From Dictyophora rubrovolvata (taxonomy: Eukaryota; Basidiomycota; Agaricomycetes; Phallales; Phallaceae): DNA of 64,000 nt. Location of the stretch: contig CP114120.1 of the NCBI GenBank assembly GCA_029959195.1, positions 1,736,001 through 1,800,000 of the forward strand, written 5' to 3'. Every line of letters starts with the position of its first letter. The stretch's first letter is position 1. The position numbers were made by a program, and so were the translations under genes. The notes below the pieces were generated by a model that was not told the DNA's origin, made no database searches, and saw only the letters and a list, made by a program, of their open reading frames with translations. Shown here in pieces: positions 50,130 to 59,233 of this stretch.

Positions 50130-51742
50130 ATGGAGTCTGGCGCCGACCAATCTCTAACTGCCTTCATCGCGAAGGAAGATGCTTTGGTCCAGGAGGCAGC
50201 GTTAGCTGTACCGCAGTCATTTGACAAGTGCACTTACGAATTAGGTCCTATACGTCAAGCCGTTTATCTCTGCCTCACTTGCAACATACCTCGCGGAATT
50301 TGCTCAGCATGTTCAGTAGCTTGTCATGGAGACCATGGTATGTGGGACATTACCTCCCAAACTCCAAATCCTTTTATTTAATATCATTGCAGAACAAATC
50401 GAATTATTTCCCAAGCGTAACTTTGTATGCGACTGCCCGACGGGTGTCGGGACCAAAAATTGCACGCTCTACAAGGGATGGATGTCGGCTGTCCTGCCTC
50501 AGAATACAAGTAACGTTTATGGCCAAAACTTTCATGCCAAATTTTGTCGCTGTCACCAACCGTACGACGCTCAGCGAGAAAGGGAGACAATGGTTCAATG
50601 TCTAGCTTGCGAAGACTGGTTCCACGAATCTTGTCTCAATCTCCGCACGCGACCAAGAGCGCGAGATGAAGATGCCAAAGGTGAACCTGATCCGACCACA
50701 CCACAAAATCTCGCCAGTGCTATTAACGATAATAATGATAATATTGCGACAAGCGCAAATGATCCTAGTGCAGAAGAAGCAGAAGACAATGACAGTGAAT
50801 GCTCGAATGATCTTCCTCCATGTCTTCTTCCGGCTTCCAAATATGACACATTCATATGCGGGACCTGTGTTTTGGCGAATGCCACTCTTCGAAGATGGGC
50901 TGGCGCTGCGGGAATCATGATGGTTTATTCAGATGGCCTTGACAGTAATGATGTGCCAGTCCCTGGGGTAGAAGGTGACGGTGACATTGACCCTCGTTGG
51001 AAAATATTGGACGACAATATTTCAGAAGAAATAAGAGTATCAGATATTAATGATGAAGAAGATTTACAGCCTCGACCTACCAAAAGACGTCGTACGGAGG
51101 ATGACATTCGAAGTCCGATGCGCACGACGTCTGAAAAGGCTGTCTGTATCGCCCCTCCTGTGAAGGCTCTTGCTCAGAAAATACTGTCTAGGCTCGAAAA
51201 CACTAAAGGCGACTCTGACTCAAAAGGAGTCATTGGTCATGGAGATATATTTCTTACAGAAGGCTGGCGTAACAGATGGTGTAAATGTCAAGAGGTGGTT
51301 TGATACGTCGCTTTGTTAAAATTCAACTGATCTAATATTCCATCAGTGTCTCCCGTGTCTCCAGAGTCAACCTTATCTTCTTGAGGAAGAAGTGACGTAC
51401 GAGCCACCTGAGGATCCGGATTCTGGTTTGTTTCAGTTGGCTTGATGGTACAACATGCTTGATTGACGCATTTCAACCGTAGGGATGTCCCTTGAACAAC
51501 TTGGCATGCGAGCACTTTTCAAACTACCGAGGGACCGAGCAATAGATGGAATATACGCTTACAATACAATGAGGCGAGTATCTTGGTTTAATTAATATTG
51601 ACCTTGTTGAAACATTTGTGCCACCAGGGATGAGCTTATCGCATATCTTCGCCCATTTGCTCAAGAAGGTCGGGTAGTCTGTGAACAGGACGTTCGTCAG
51701 TTTTTTGAGGCCAAGTTAGAGGAACAGTTGAGGAAAGGATAA
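50130..51742 (+). CDS. UBR7-type E3 ubiquitin ligase (UBR box plus PHD finger)
   Basis: Start MESGADQSLTAFIAKEDAL. The UBR-box zinc domain lies at about residues 35-110: CTYELGPIRQAVYLCLTC, ICSACSVACHGDH joined across an intron to EQIELFPKRNFVCDCPTG. A PHD-like finger follows: FCRCHQPYDAQRERETMVQC, LACEDWFHESCLNL, and after an acidic insertion YDTFICGTCVLANATLRRW. A nuclear-localisation stretch (RPTKRRRTEDD) and a C-terminal domain (EGWRNRWCKCQE, PYLLEEEVTYEPPEDPDS, DELIAYLRPFAQEGRVV) complete it, stop TAA at 51740-51742. Architecture equals human UBR7 and fission-yeast Mlo2. It likely recognises histone or N-degron substrates in the nucleus. Four or more introns, the last ones short. Confidence 0.92.
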
Positions 51743-52961
51743 CACATTTGTAAAGCCGTGAGTTGTAAATTTGTTATTGATTTGAGATTCTCGCTTAAGT
51801 CTTCCCCACAGAAGTGGAAGGGTTCCAAACTGCCGAACTCAATTGGGCATTAGGATACAGGTTTTAGCTTTTCACTTTTTGGCCGGAGGACGGCCCTATT
51901 CATTGCTCGTTGTTATCATCATAACGGTAAACCAGAACAATTATAAAATGCCGGACCAGGAAGTTGTGACTCTGGATAATAGTCGTGTGGCAACTAACTT
52001 TTCTCCGTGAAGCTGTCTTCCTTCTTTAAACTTCAAACCAGTGTAATTCAATGTCTGGCTCATAGCAAGGTTTAATCGTCAATGTTACGCAACATAGAAA
52101 ATGGGGTGACGTGAGTTCAATATTCGAAGAACAGAAGGAGTTGCCCACTTGATATAGGAATAATACCAGGTTCTGACCACAAACGCCACTGTTAGCCAGG
52201 TTCAATCATCATACATTAACGAACACAATCATGATCGCAACGTCACGGAACATTCGGATAAAAATTTGAGGGTGAAAAAGCTTGCCGAGCTAATAAAATT
52301 TCAAAGAAGCAGACTTGTACGGTATCAGAATTCGCATGCCCTGTGGAACTGCAGAGCATTTCCGACTAGTTCTACTTTTCGACAGGCGTCTGTACTGGGG
52401 AAATCGTAGGAACCCTTTATTCAGGCACCGTTCAGTAAGGTAGTTGATAAGGAAGACATGATATGATAGTCGTCATGAGTCGTCAAGTGAATGAGAACCA
52501 TATGGATATGCAGAACATGTACTGCGCGGTGCTCCGAAGACAGTCACACGCACCCTGCGCCCAGAGACTTGATCGAGTCTATCCGGTAGAACGCACAAAG
52601 TAGCAACCAGAACTTTTACGTGAATATATGAGATGCCAATGATTCTTCGAATCGGCTCAAAAAAAAAAAAAAAAAAACGACAGGCTTGTTTAATTGGCAG
52701 TTGTTGTCGGATTGTTGTCGGGGCCTGAAATTCGGGAGTAACGTGATTCGGATCTGAAACTAGGTGAGCTACTAATTATAAAGCCCCTCAGGCTTTCGTT
52801 CTCTTCTCCCACTACATTCCATTCCCTTTCGTAACGTGTGGTTTCTTTCCCAGAGATCACTCGTCATCCACATAGGCTCCAATTTCCAGGCAAAGCATAG
52901 GATTTCTATCAAATAAGTCCGACAGCCACTTGCAACGACCCCTTACCGTTCCACGCACGTC
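51743..52961. other. long intergenic with A19 tract and TATA element
   Basis: About 1.2 kb. It holds an uninterrupted run of 19 A at 52659-52677, then a near-tandem TTGTTGTCGG pair around 52696-52719, and the TATA element annotated at 52777. The rest shows no gene. Confidence 0.55.
52777..52783 (+). promoter_or_regulatory. TATA box (TATAAAG) of Kre9-like gene
   Basis: TATAAAG followed by CCCCTCA, about 180 bp before the ATG, with a pyrimidine-rich CTTTCGTTCTCTTCTCCC initiator-like stretch right after. This spacing implies a 5' leader of roughly 150 nt. Confidence 0.5.
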
Positions 52962-53901
52962 ATGTCCTTCAACTTTTTCATTGCCACATTATGCTTTGCT
53001 TTGCCTTTCCTGAATGTCTATGTCAACGCTGCAGTTCTCAAACGGGACGTTTTTGACCCACCAATTACGTATCCCACACAAGGAACCGTCTGGCATATTG
53101 GTGAGACGCACAACGTTACATGGTACGTTTGCTGTATGACTTAAAAAAAGTAGAATTCTGATTTGGTTTTACTATACTAATAGGGATACGTCCATTCTCC
53201 CTCCTAATTTCAATCAAACCGGAATGATAGTCTTGGGCTTTTTGAATAACACGGCAAACGACGGCAACGAACATCTTGATCTGAGTAAGAATGCTTTGTT
53301 AGCGTCCCCTTTTTAAAATCATAACACATTTCAAGATAATCCTTTGGCCACTGGTTTTAAGCTTGCAGCAGGTAAAGTCAATATCACCGTACCCGCCGTG
53401 GCTCCCATGGATTCCTACATCCTCATCTTGTTCGGTGATAGCGGCAATGCTTCTCCGGAAATCACAATTACGAACTTAAGCATCGGCATGACATCTCCCC
53501 CGTCTTCGACGATTCCATCAGCAACCACCCCTGCCTCTGGATCAGCGTCAACGTCTGCTTCATCCCTAGTTGACGGATCAAGTTCGACCATCGAAGCTCC
53601 CTCGCCTGAACACAGCTCTTCTTCAGCGTTTAGCCTAGCATCGAATCCTGCTAATAATAATAATTCCCCTACACCTTCTTCTGTATCGTCTACCATAGCT
53701 CTTGCTGTTTCAACTTCTCCTGTCAGTACGGCAAGCTCTACTGTCCCGTCTTCCGGTAGCATATCCCCTTCGACTTCGGCTGCGGCTGACAGTTCTACAA
53801 ACGGGATAACGGCACCGAACTCTGCTCAAGCAAAGTCTACATCTCTCACAGTACTGTCATTGAGTGCTACTGCTGCTGTCTTTCTGTTATGGGGATTATA
53901 A
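52962..53901 (+). CDS. Kre9/Knh1-like GPI-anchored Ser/Thr-rich cell-wall protein
   Basis: A signal peptide (MSFNFFIATLCFALPFLNVY, then VNAAVLKR with a possible Kex2-type KR) leads into the Kre9/Knh1 N-terminal Ig-like domain (PF10342): PPITYPTQGTVWHIGETHN, VTW/DTSILPPNFNQTG, GFLNNTANDGNEHLDL, VAPMDSYILILFGDSGNASP. Several N-glycosylation sites are visible. The next 130 residues are Ser/Thr/Ala-rich, a typical O-mannosylated stalk, and the C-terminus LTVLSLSATAAVFLLWGL is a GPI-attachment signal after a small-residue site near NSAQAKS. Two introns of about 65 nt. Such proteins sit at the cell surface and many are linked to beta-1,6-glucan assembly or to fruiting and host contact; the exact role is unknown. 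Confidence 0.9.
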
Positions 53902-54478
53902 CCCCCTCACAGCGTCAAACATCCATGAACCGGAATGACAACGTATTGACACATGCGCCATTTTTACGGAAGACTCGATGACTAGCTCGCAAGTTCATCT
54001 AAACACCCCCATCCATTATATACGCCAATTAATGTAACGCACGACTCGTCGGACCTGAGCACCGATTTCATTATGAGCTTTTATTCGCATGCTCGGACTT
54101 TGTAATGTAATCACGGACACTTTCGTCTTTTTGTGTAATTATAATAGCTTACAATTTTACCTTTCTATTCTGATTTTACGCCCGACACTTTGATAGTGTT
54201 CAGATGTAACGCTGTTTTTGGCAGCATGCACGTTTTTCATTCATGTTGTACTTTTAACTAACCAATTAGTCGACAACTATCTCAAACAAATATGTATATC
54301 AATTGGAAAAACTCAATCAGCAACGAGAGAAAGAAAAATCCGCTTAGCGAATCCAAAGGTCAAGACCCTTTTTTATGCAGTACTGGAGAAAATCAAAAAT
54401 CACGAAGGGCACGATCAAGGGAGATCAAGGGACATGAGTGACACCGGGTCACGTCATTTTCTCCTCTTTACAACGTAG
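53902..54478. other. intergenic
   Basis: 577 bp of 3' flank and promoter between two plus-strand genes. An 86-codon plus-strand open frame (54218-54478) ends where the next gene begins and looks like chance reading. Nothing further. Confidence 0.5.
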
Positions 54479-54819
54479 ATGGGCCGGAGTGCGAAAACAC
54501 ACAAACGCGTAGTATGGATTCAAATTCTTTTCTCTTTCTTTCTTATTTACTCAATTGAAGCCCGCAGCCTAATAAATCAACAACTCAATCACGAACACCC
54601 CCGGTTGCGCAAACAGCTGTGAAGCAATCTCAGATTACGGCTCCTAGTGCCGCTCAAATAAAGAGAAAAAACAAACTGAAAAACACTCAATCATCACAAC
54701 ATAAGAATACCAGTGGAAACGAGGAAATTCTGGGTGATGTTGATTATGTGACACTCATGCTAGGTGGACGAAGAAAAGCCAAGGACGAGGCAACCAAGAT
54801 GGCCGTGGATTCTTCTTAA
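54479..54819 (+). CDS. small basic protein, conserved hypothetical
   Basis: Two exons. Exon 1 is only ten codons, MGRSAKTHKR, then a GTAGTATG intron ends at CGCAG before PNKSTTQSRTPPVAQTAV. The protein (about 83-94 residues) is rich in Lys, Gln and Ser with a nuclear-type basic block (AAQIKRKNKLKN) and a more conserved-looking end, EILGDVDYVTLMLGGRRKAK. I recall similar short basic proteins from Agaricomycetes beginning MGRSAK and ending in a DYVTLMxGGRR motif, annotated as hypothetical. Nuclear or nucleolar location is inferred from composition. The gene is too small and its first exon too short to rule out an artefact, but the frame, splice sites and C-terminal motif agree. Confidence 0.6.
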
Positions 54820-55353
54820 CTTCACGAACTGCCGGAAAGAGAACTGCCACACGCAGGTAATCAATGTTAAGCTTGGTGCACACCGCCTGTTAGAAGTAAC
54901 TAAAGCCTTCTTTCAGGTTTGAAGATTAGGCCTGGTTTTAACATTACCTTCTTTGGTTCGAAACAAGATTTCGTCTGATCTATGTGGGAGAGTCGGGAGA
55001 TTCCGCGACGCTCTTTCACTTTCTGTGCTATGATTTGCCCCTGCTTGTTTGGACTTGGATGTGTCTGATCAATGAACGGCCTTTTCGAGCTATTATTGCG
55101 TGGTTTCTTTTCGTAGACTGCAATATATATATATATATTAAACTCCACTGTAAATTATCTCAGAAGATAATTTACACTAAAAATTATAAGAGTGATTTTA
55201 GGTCGACTTCAAGTGCAAACTTTTCTGGCGCCGCCAATTTGCCGGTGATAGTCAACTTTAGTGACGTATCTGCGCCGCTGCCTTAAAAAATTTGGTCCAA
55301 CTGAACTCCAAGGTCTTGTACTCCCCAACCAACCGCGTCGATAAAGAAAGTCG
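54820..55353. other. intergenic with AT repeat and strong hairpin
   Basis: 534 bp holding an (AT)n run at about 55122-55139 and the perfect hairpin annotated at 55149-55176. Open frames crossing it on either strand are not convincing. Confidence 0.5.
55149..55176. repeat. perfect 12-bp inverted repeat (hairpin)
   Basis: TGTAAATTATCT at 55149-55160 and its exact reverse complement AGATAATTTACA at 55165-55176 flank a four-base CAGA loop. It lies about 180 bp upstream of the K+/H+ exchange gene and just after an AT dinucleotide run. Confidence 0.85.
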
Positions 55354-56549
55354 ATGACAATTCGCTGGAGTGGAATGCGAATTATCGCGCTACCCTTAAC
55401 GAATAGTACCAGTGGCGGAGGGAAAATTTCCAAAGAGATTTTACCATTAACCTATTATCACTTTCATACACAACCACCGGATGACAATCGTCGACCCACT
55501 TTGTTCAACCGTGTAACTAGCAAAGCGGCCGATGCATGGGCAAATTTCGGGAAAGCCCACGAGCAAAGTTGGAAGGTTAGTCTTGACTATCTAATATGCT
55601 CAGTCTGTCTTCTGGCATCTTTTGGGTCGAGGTGCCTTCCTTGTTTGCGGCCCCTTTTTTGACCATTCTTCCGTTTCTAGCGGAAGATTTTTATTTATGG
55701 CGAAAGATTAATTGACAGAATTGATTTTGAAGAACTGTCCTTGAAAAGTCTAGATCCTTCCTTAGCCCCACGAATTGGCCAATTTCATCTCGACGACCAA
55801 GGGAAAGATCCGGGTGCTTCGTCGATATCTTTTAAGGCAAGTATTGTCTTTTACTGACTTCAGTGATCAAGATTGCAATCTATTTATTAAAAAGATTTAT
55901 GTTTCAGATCCCTCTGTATTACCCATCATCCATATACCCGAAGCATGAAACGCCGCTGCCTCATATGAAAGCTCTTCTTACCAAAAGAAATCCTCACCAT
56001 AAAAAAGGGTTTTTTATCTGGCTAACCGCGGCACCATTAACAGCTCCGTTTGCATTAGTCCGTAAGCAATTCTGTCAACCGAAGTTCCTCCAGGTTTTGA
56101 CGGAATAACTTTCAGCCATTATACCCAATCTTCCCTTCTTTTACGCTGCGTGGCGAGCCTGGTCACACTATAAAGGTTTCTGCTCTAATTTTTATCGACT
56201 GCGGATACTGTGTATCTAATCTTAGTTATCAGCGTGGAAGGCCTCCGAATATATGTTAGACCTCATTGAGAAAGACGTTGTGCTTCCATGTCCAAATTCA
56301 GCTCTCGATGACGTCTATGCATCGCACCCACCAATATCAGCTTCGCACAGAGACGAGAGAGAGGATGCTGTTACGCGACGTCGTGGCGATAAATATTCTT
56401 GTAACTCATCTCCACGGCTTCTCCTTAGTAGCGACGGTATTCCGAAAATCATAGAAACATTCAAACTCTCAAGCTCCGCAAAATCCGATCTACATAGAGC
56501 AATCCAACAAGCTCAAGTCAGAATCGAAGAATCATCGTCAAGAAAATGA
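55354..56549 (+). CDS. mitochondrial K+/H+ exchange-related protein (Mit_KHE1 family)
   Basis: Start MTIRWSGMRIIALPLTNSTS. Family blocks: PLTYYHFHTQPP, VTSKAADAWANFGKAHEQSW, KIFIYGERLIDRIDFEEL, PSLAPRIGQFHLDD, VPLYYPSSIYP-like IPLYYPSSIYPKHETP, then a hydrophobic hairpin FFIWLTAAPLTAPFALV and IIPNLPFFYAAWRAWSHYK that probably enters the inner membrane. These match the fungal Mit_KHE1 family (PF10173; yeast YDL183C), linked to K+/H+ exchange and matrix volume control in mitochondria. The end VRIEESSSRK is hydrophilic. Five exons; the membrane hairpin is completed only by splicing from GTAAGC to TTTCAG. Whether it is itself an exchanger or a regulator is not known. Confidence 0.88.
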
Positions 56550-57131
56550 GTTTACAAGTCTAGACTGCACGATCTTGAACTCACTCCGTGCTATTAATAA
56601 TATACACAAGGATATTTGTAACACCGAAACCAGATAAATTTATTAGCGTAATTAATCAAAATGAAGAAATATATATTCATATGACTAAGTGCATTTTATA
56701 ATTAGAGTTCAAGTACAATTTCGACTTGAAATTGTATATCTCTCCGACTGTATGGGCGTCGACGTCAAAAAACACGTTAGCCAAGCTATGGTTATTGTTC
56801 TTTCAAATTCAAAGAAGGATCTCGCATGTGTGTGATTAGGAAACCGCCGGGGGGGAGAATGGTATCTTCTGGATCATTCTGAGTGTACATGAGGCGGCGG
56901 AATAATCCAGAATACGCATGCCCATTTTTCATTCGGTTCGATAAACTTCTGACAACGTGGGTTGGCTAGATCCATACGTTCCCGAATACGGAAGAAAACG
57001 TGTTTCGCTACCAAAAGAGCGTATAAGAAGCTATGTGGTGGTAAGAAGTTGGTCTTTCCAGCGATACCTCGCGAATCATCACTACTCTTGCGCCTCTTGT
57101 CCTTTACCACTCCAGTTCCTCTAGGCGTAGA
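56550..57131. other. intergenic with small inverted repeat
   Basis: 582 bp. A nine-base inverted repeat, TACAATTTC at 56714-56722 and GAAATTGTA at 56728-56736, lies in the 3' flank of the upstream gene and could form a transcript hairpin. The frame just before the next ATG is open back to about 57040 without an ATG. Confidence 0.5.
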
Positions 57132-58220
57132 ATGGTTTTGCCAGTTAACCAGATCGATGTTGAAGGAAATATTCTTAAAGATGATAAAGATATCCTTCTG
57201 CCCGGAGTGATCGAGGGTGACAACGAAGGGAATGAAGCCATCAAGCCCATAATTATACAAGAGGCCGCTGCCGATTCGTACAAGGTGATCGGTCCGGGAA
57301 GCCCCAAGTCTCCGAAGTCGCTCAAAGAACGTCAACAGTCCCGCAAGGCTAAGTATGGCAAGTATAGTTTTGTTTATCTTGGTTTGAGTGTTGTCCTGTT
57401 AACCTTTTCTTGTTTTGTTCCTTGATCTCTTTTTTTTGCTGTCGCGTTGGTAGATCGTTGGAGATGCAACAATTGCAAGAAGCCATTTAAACAGAAAGCT
57501 CATCCGTTGTCGAAGAGGCTCATACTGAAACTGAGGGAAACGTTCGACAAATACAGTCGGGCGACGTGGAAGAAAGTGGAACGACAACTGTTGACATACG
57601 GCGACGATGACGCTAAGGTCGAGGAAAGCGACGGGGTGATTGATAGTCATTCAGATGCGCATCCTTACATTACTAAAACTTTGAATACATACAAGACACC
57701 CGCGGAGATGCGAGGCGGGTTGCAGGAGCATTTCTCAGAGTTACTTTTCCCTGGAGCTCTCTTCCGCGGGGAGTCTGTAAATGTCCCCTGGTCATCTTTG
57801 GGACAATGGCTAGAAATAAACCAAAAACGATTTGTAAATTGGCCTACTGGAGTCAGGTTCCCAGATTCCACGTATCAGATGATGGGATTCTGGAATCTGA
57901 CAGAGGTGAACGCGCTGTACGGAGTCAAAATTGTAAATTGGAGTAACAGTAAGCCTCTGAGTCTTGTGAATTGGACTTTGAACCATCGTTTTACAGAGGA
58001 AAAACATCTGTCTGGACCAGCGACGCCATTGGTATTTAACCAAATGGGCCAAACGGTTGTTAACATTTCTCAAATCGAGGAGCTTACCTACGGAATGTCC
58101 AGTGTTGATTCTTCAACAGATTTTATCTCAGATTCCGATGTTGAAGTGAAAGGACGATCCGCTAGGGATAGGGTTGAGAGGAAACGTTTAGCAATTCGTG
58201 CTTTGGGTAGCAATTTGTAG
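57132..58220 (+). CDS. unrecognised protein with CxxC motif
   Basis: Two exons give about 330 residues. The N-terminal 75 are acidic then basic (MVLPVNQIDVEGNILKDDKD, SPKSPKSLKERQQSRKAKY). The second exon starts DRWRCNNCKKPFKQKAH, a CxxC pair that may be half of a zinc site, followed by a helix-rich part (LILKLRETFDKYSRATWKKV) and a compact, Trp-rich C-terminal half (NVPWSSLGQWLEINQKRFVN, TYQMMGFWNLTEVNALYGVK, SLVNWTLNHRFTEEK) ending RKRLAIRALGSNL. I do not recognise the family, and no signal peptide or helix anchor is visible. The intron could be GC-AG (57358-57453) or GT-AG with a weak GTTTGA donor (57382-57453); both keep the CxxC frame. Confidence 0.7.
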
Positions 58221-58320
58221 TGGTGAACTGGGCGACTTGTAATCGCGTGACAATTATGCCAACAATGTGACACATGTGACAGTAGTTAACTTACTTCTTT
58301 ACCGTGACCTCTCTCTTTAT

Positions 58321-58881
58321 ATGACCCTTTCTTCATCGCCTTCCACAGTTCGCCGGTGGTGTTTACGATTGGGAACGAGAGGATATGCGACAAGACGACC
58401 CGAAAAACCTCCTCCAAAATTGAAAGACCCTCTCAGTGCAGCCAATGCAACACATTACAAAATAGGACCGAATCTAACATTTGTCCATCGGCCTCCGCCA
58501 ACAGCACCATCACCATATTCCCTTACAGTAGCTCCGGCATCTCCTCTGCTCAAGCCGGCTCCAGAAACAAACTCGGATAAGTCGCTTCCCCCGCGGCTGT
58601 GGAAAGACGCACAATCACAGCAAACCCAGCTTACACCTGAGCAGATTGAAGAAATAAAACGATTGCGGAATGAGGATCCGACTGTTTGGACAAGACAAAA
58701 GCTGGCGAAGAAATTTGGCTGCAAAGCGTGTTACATTCCGATGATCGCACCTCTTGACAAGTCCACTCATCGGGAAGTCTTGGCTGGAAGGGATACCGAA
58801 CACGAACATAATCGTAGTCGATGGGGAGAGAATAAGGCTACAGCCAGAGCTATACGTCAGAAGCGGAAGTCGATGTGGTGA
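58321..58881 (+). CDS. MRPL20: mitochondrial large-subunit ribosomal protein mL58 (MRPL20 family)
   Basis: Single exon, 186 residues, start MTLSSSPSTVRRWCLRLGTR chosen at 58321 because the upstream in-frame Met at 58267 would add a non-basic leader. The presequence is Arg/Ser-rich and ends near RGYATRRP. Family blocks of PF12824 are visible: PYSLTVAPASPLLKP, LTPEQIEEIKRLRNEDPTVW and TRQKLAKKFGC, then ARAIRQKRKSMW at the end. The protein is a fungal-specific component of the mitoribosomal large subunit, needed for synthesis of respiratory proteins. It sits head-to-tail, 100 bp after the CxxC gene, without visible coupling. Confidence 0.9.
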   Translation: MTLSSSPSTVRRWCLRLGTRGYATRRPEKPPPKLKDPLSAANATHYKIGPNLTFVHRPPPTAPSPYSLTVAPASPLLKPAPETNSDKSLPPRLWKDAQSQQTQLTPEQIEEIKRLRNEDPTVWTRQKLAKKFGCKACYIPMIAPLDKSTHREVLAGRDTEHEHNRSRWGENKATARAIRQKRKSMW

Positions 58882-59233
58882 TCTACAATCCTTGCTGCAA
58901 TTGCGTAAGAAAATCGCAATTTTACTATAATCCGATTTGTAACGACACCTCACTGGCCTCACTATTTTAGCTCCCACACCATTACAACATAACTACATTT
59001 TCCCTCGATAGTAATATATCTGTATATTCCAAACGTGCAGAACATAGAGGAATCTTAAATCAGATGTACATATATGAATGCTGATAATGAGTTAATGATG
59101 ACAATTGGATATCCCCTAACGAAAATGGATCTAAGCGCCCGAAGTGACTTTGACCACTTTAACCTGTACCCCGACCACGACCAGCCTCCTTTCCGTCCTT
59201 TCCACCCTCTCATACCCGTCTTGCACGAACTTA
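58882..59233. other. intergenic, CUL1 promoter
   Basis: 352 bp, AT-rich in its left part, C/T-rich (GACCACTTTAACCTGTACCC, CCTTTCCACCCTC) just before the CUL1 start. No TATA box is evident. Confidence 0.4.
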
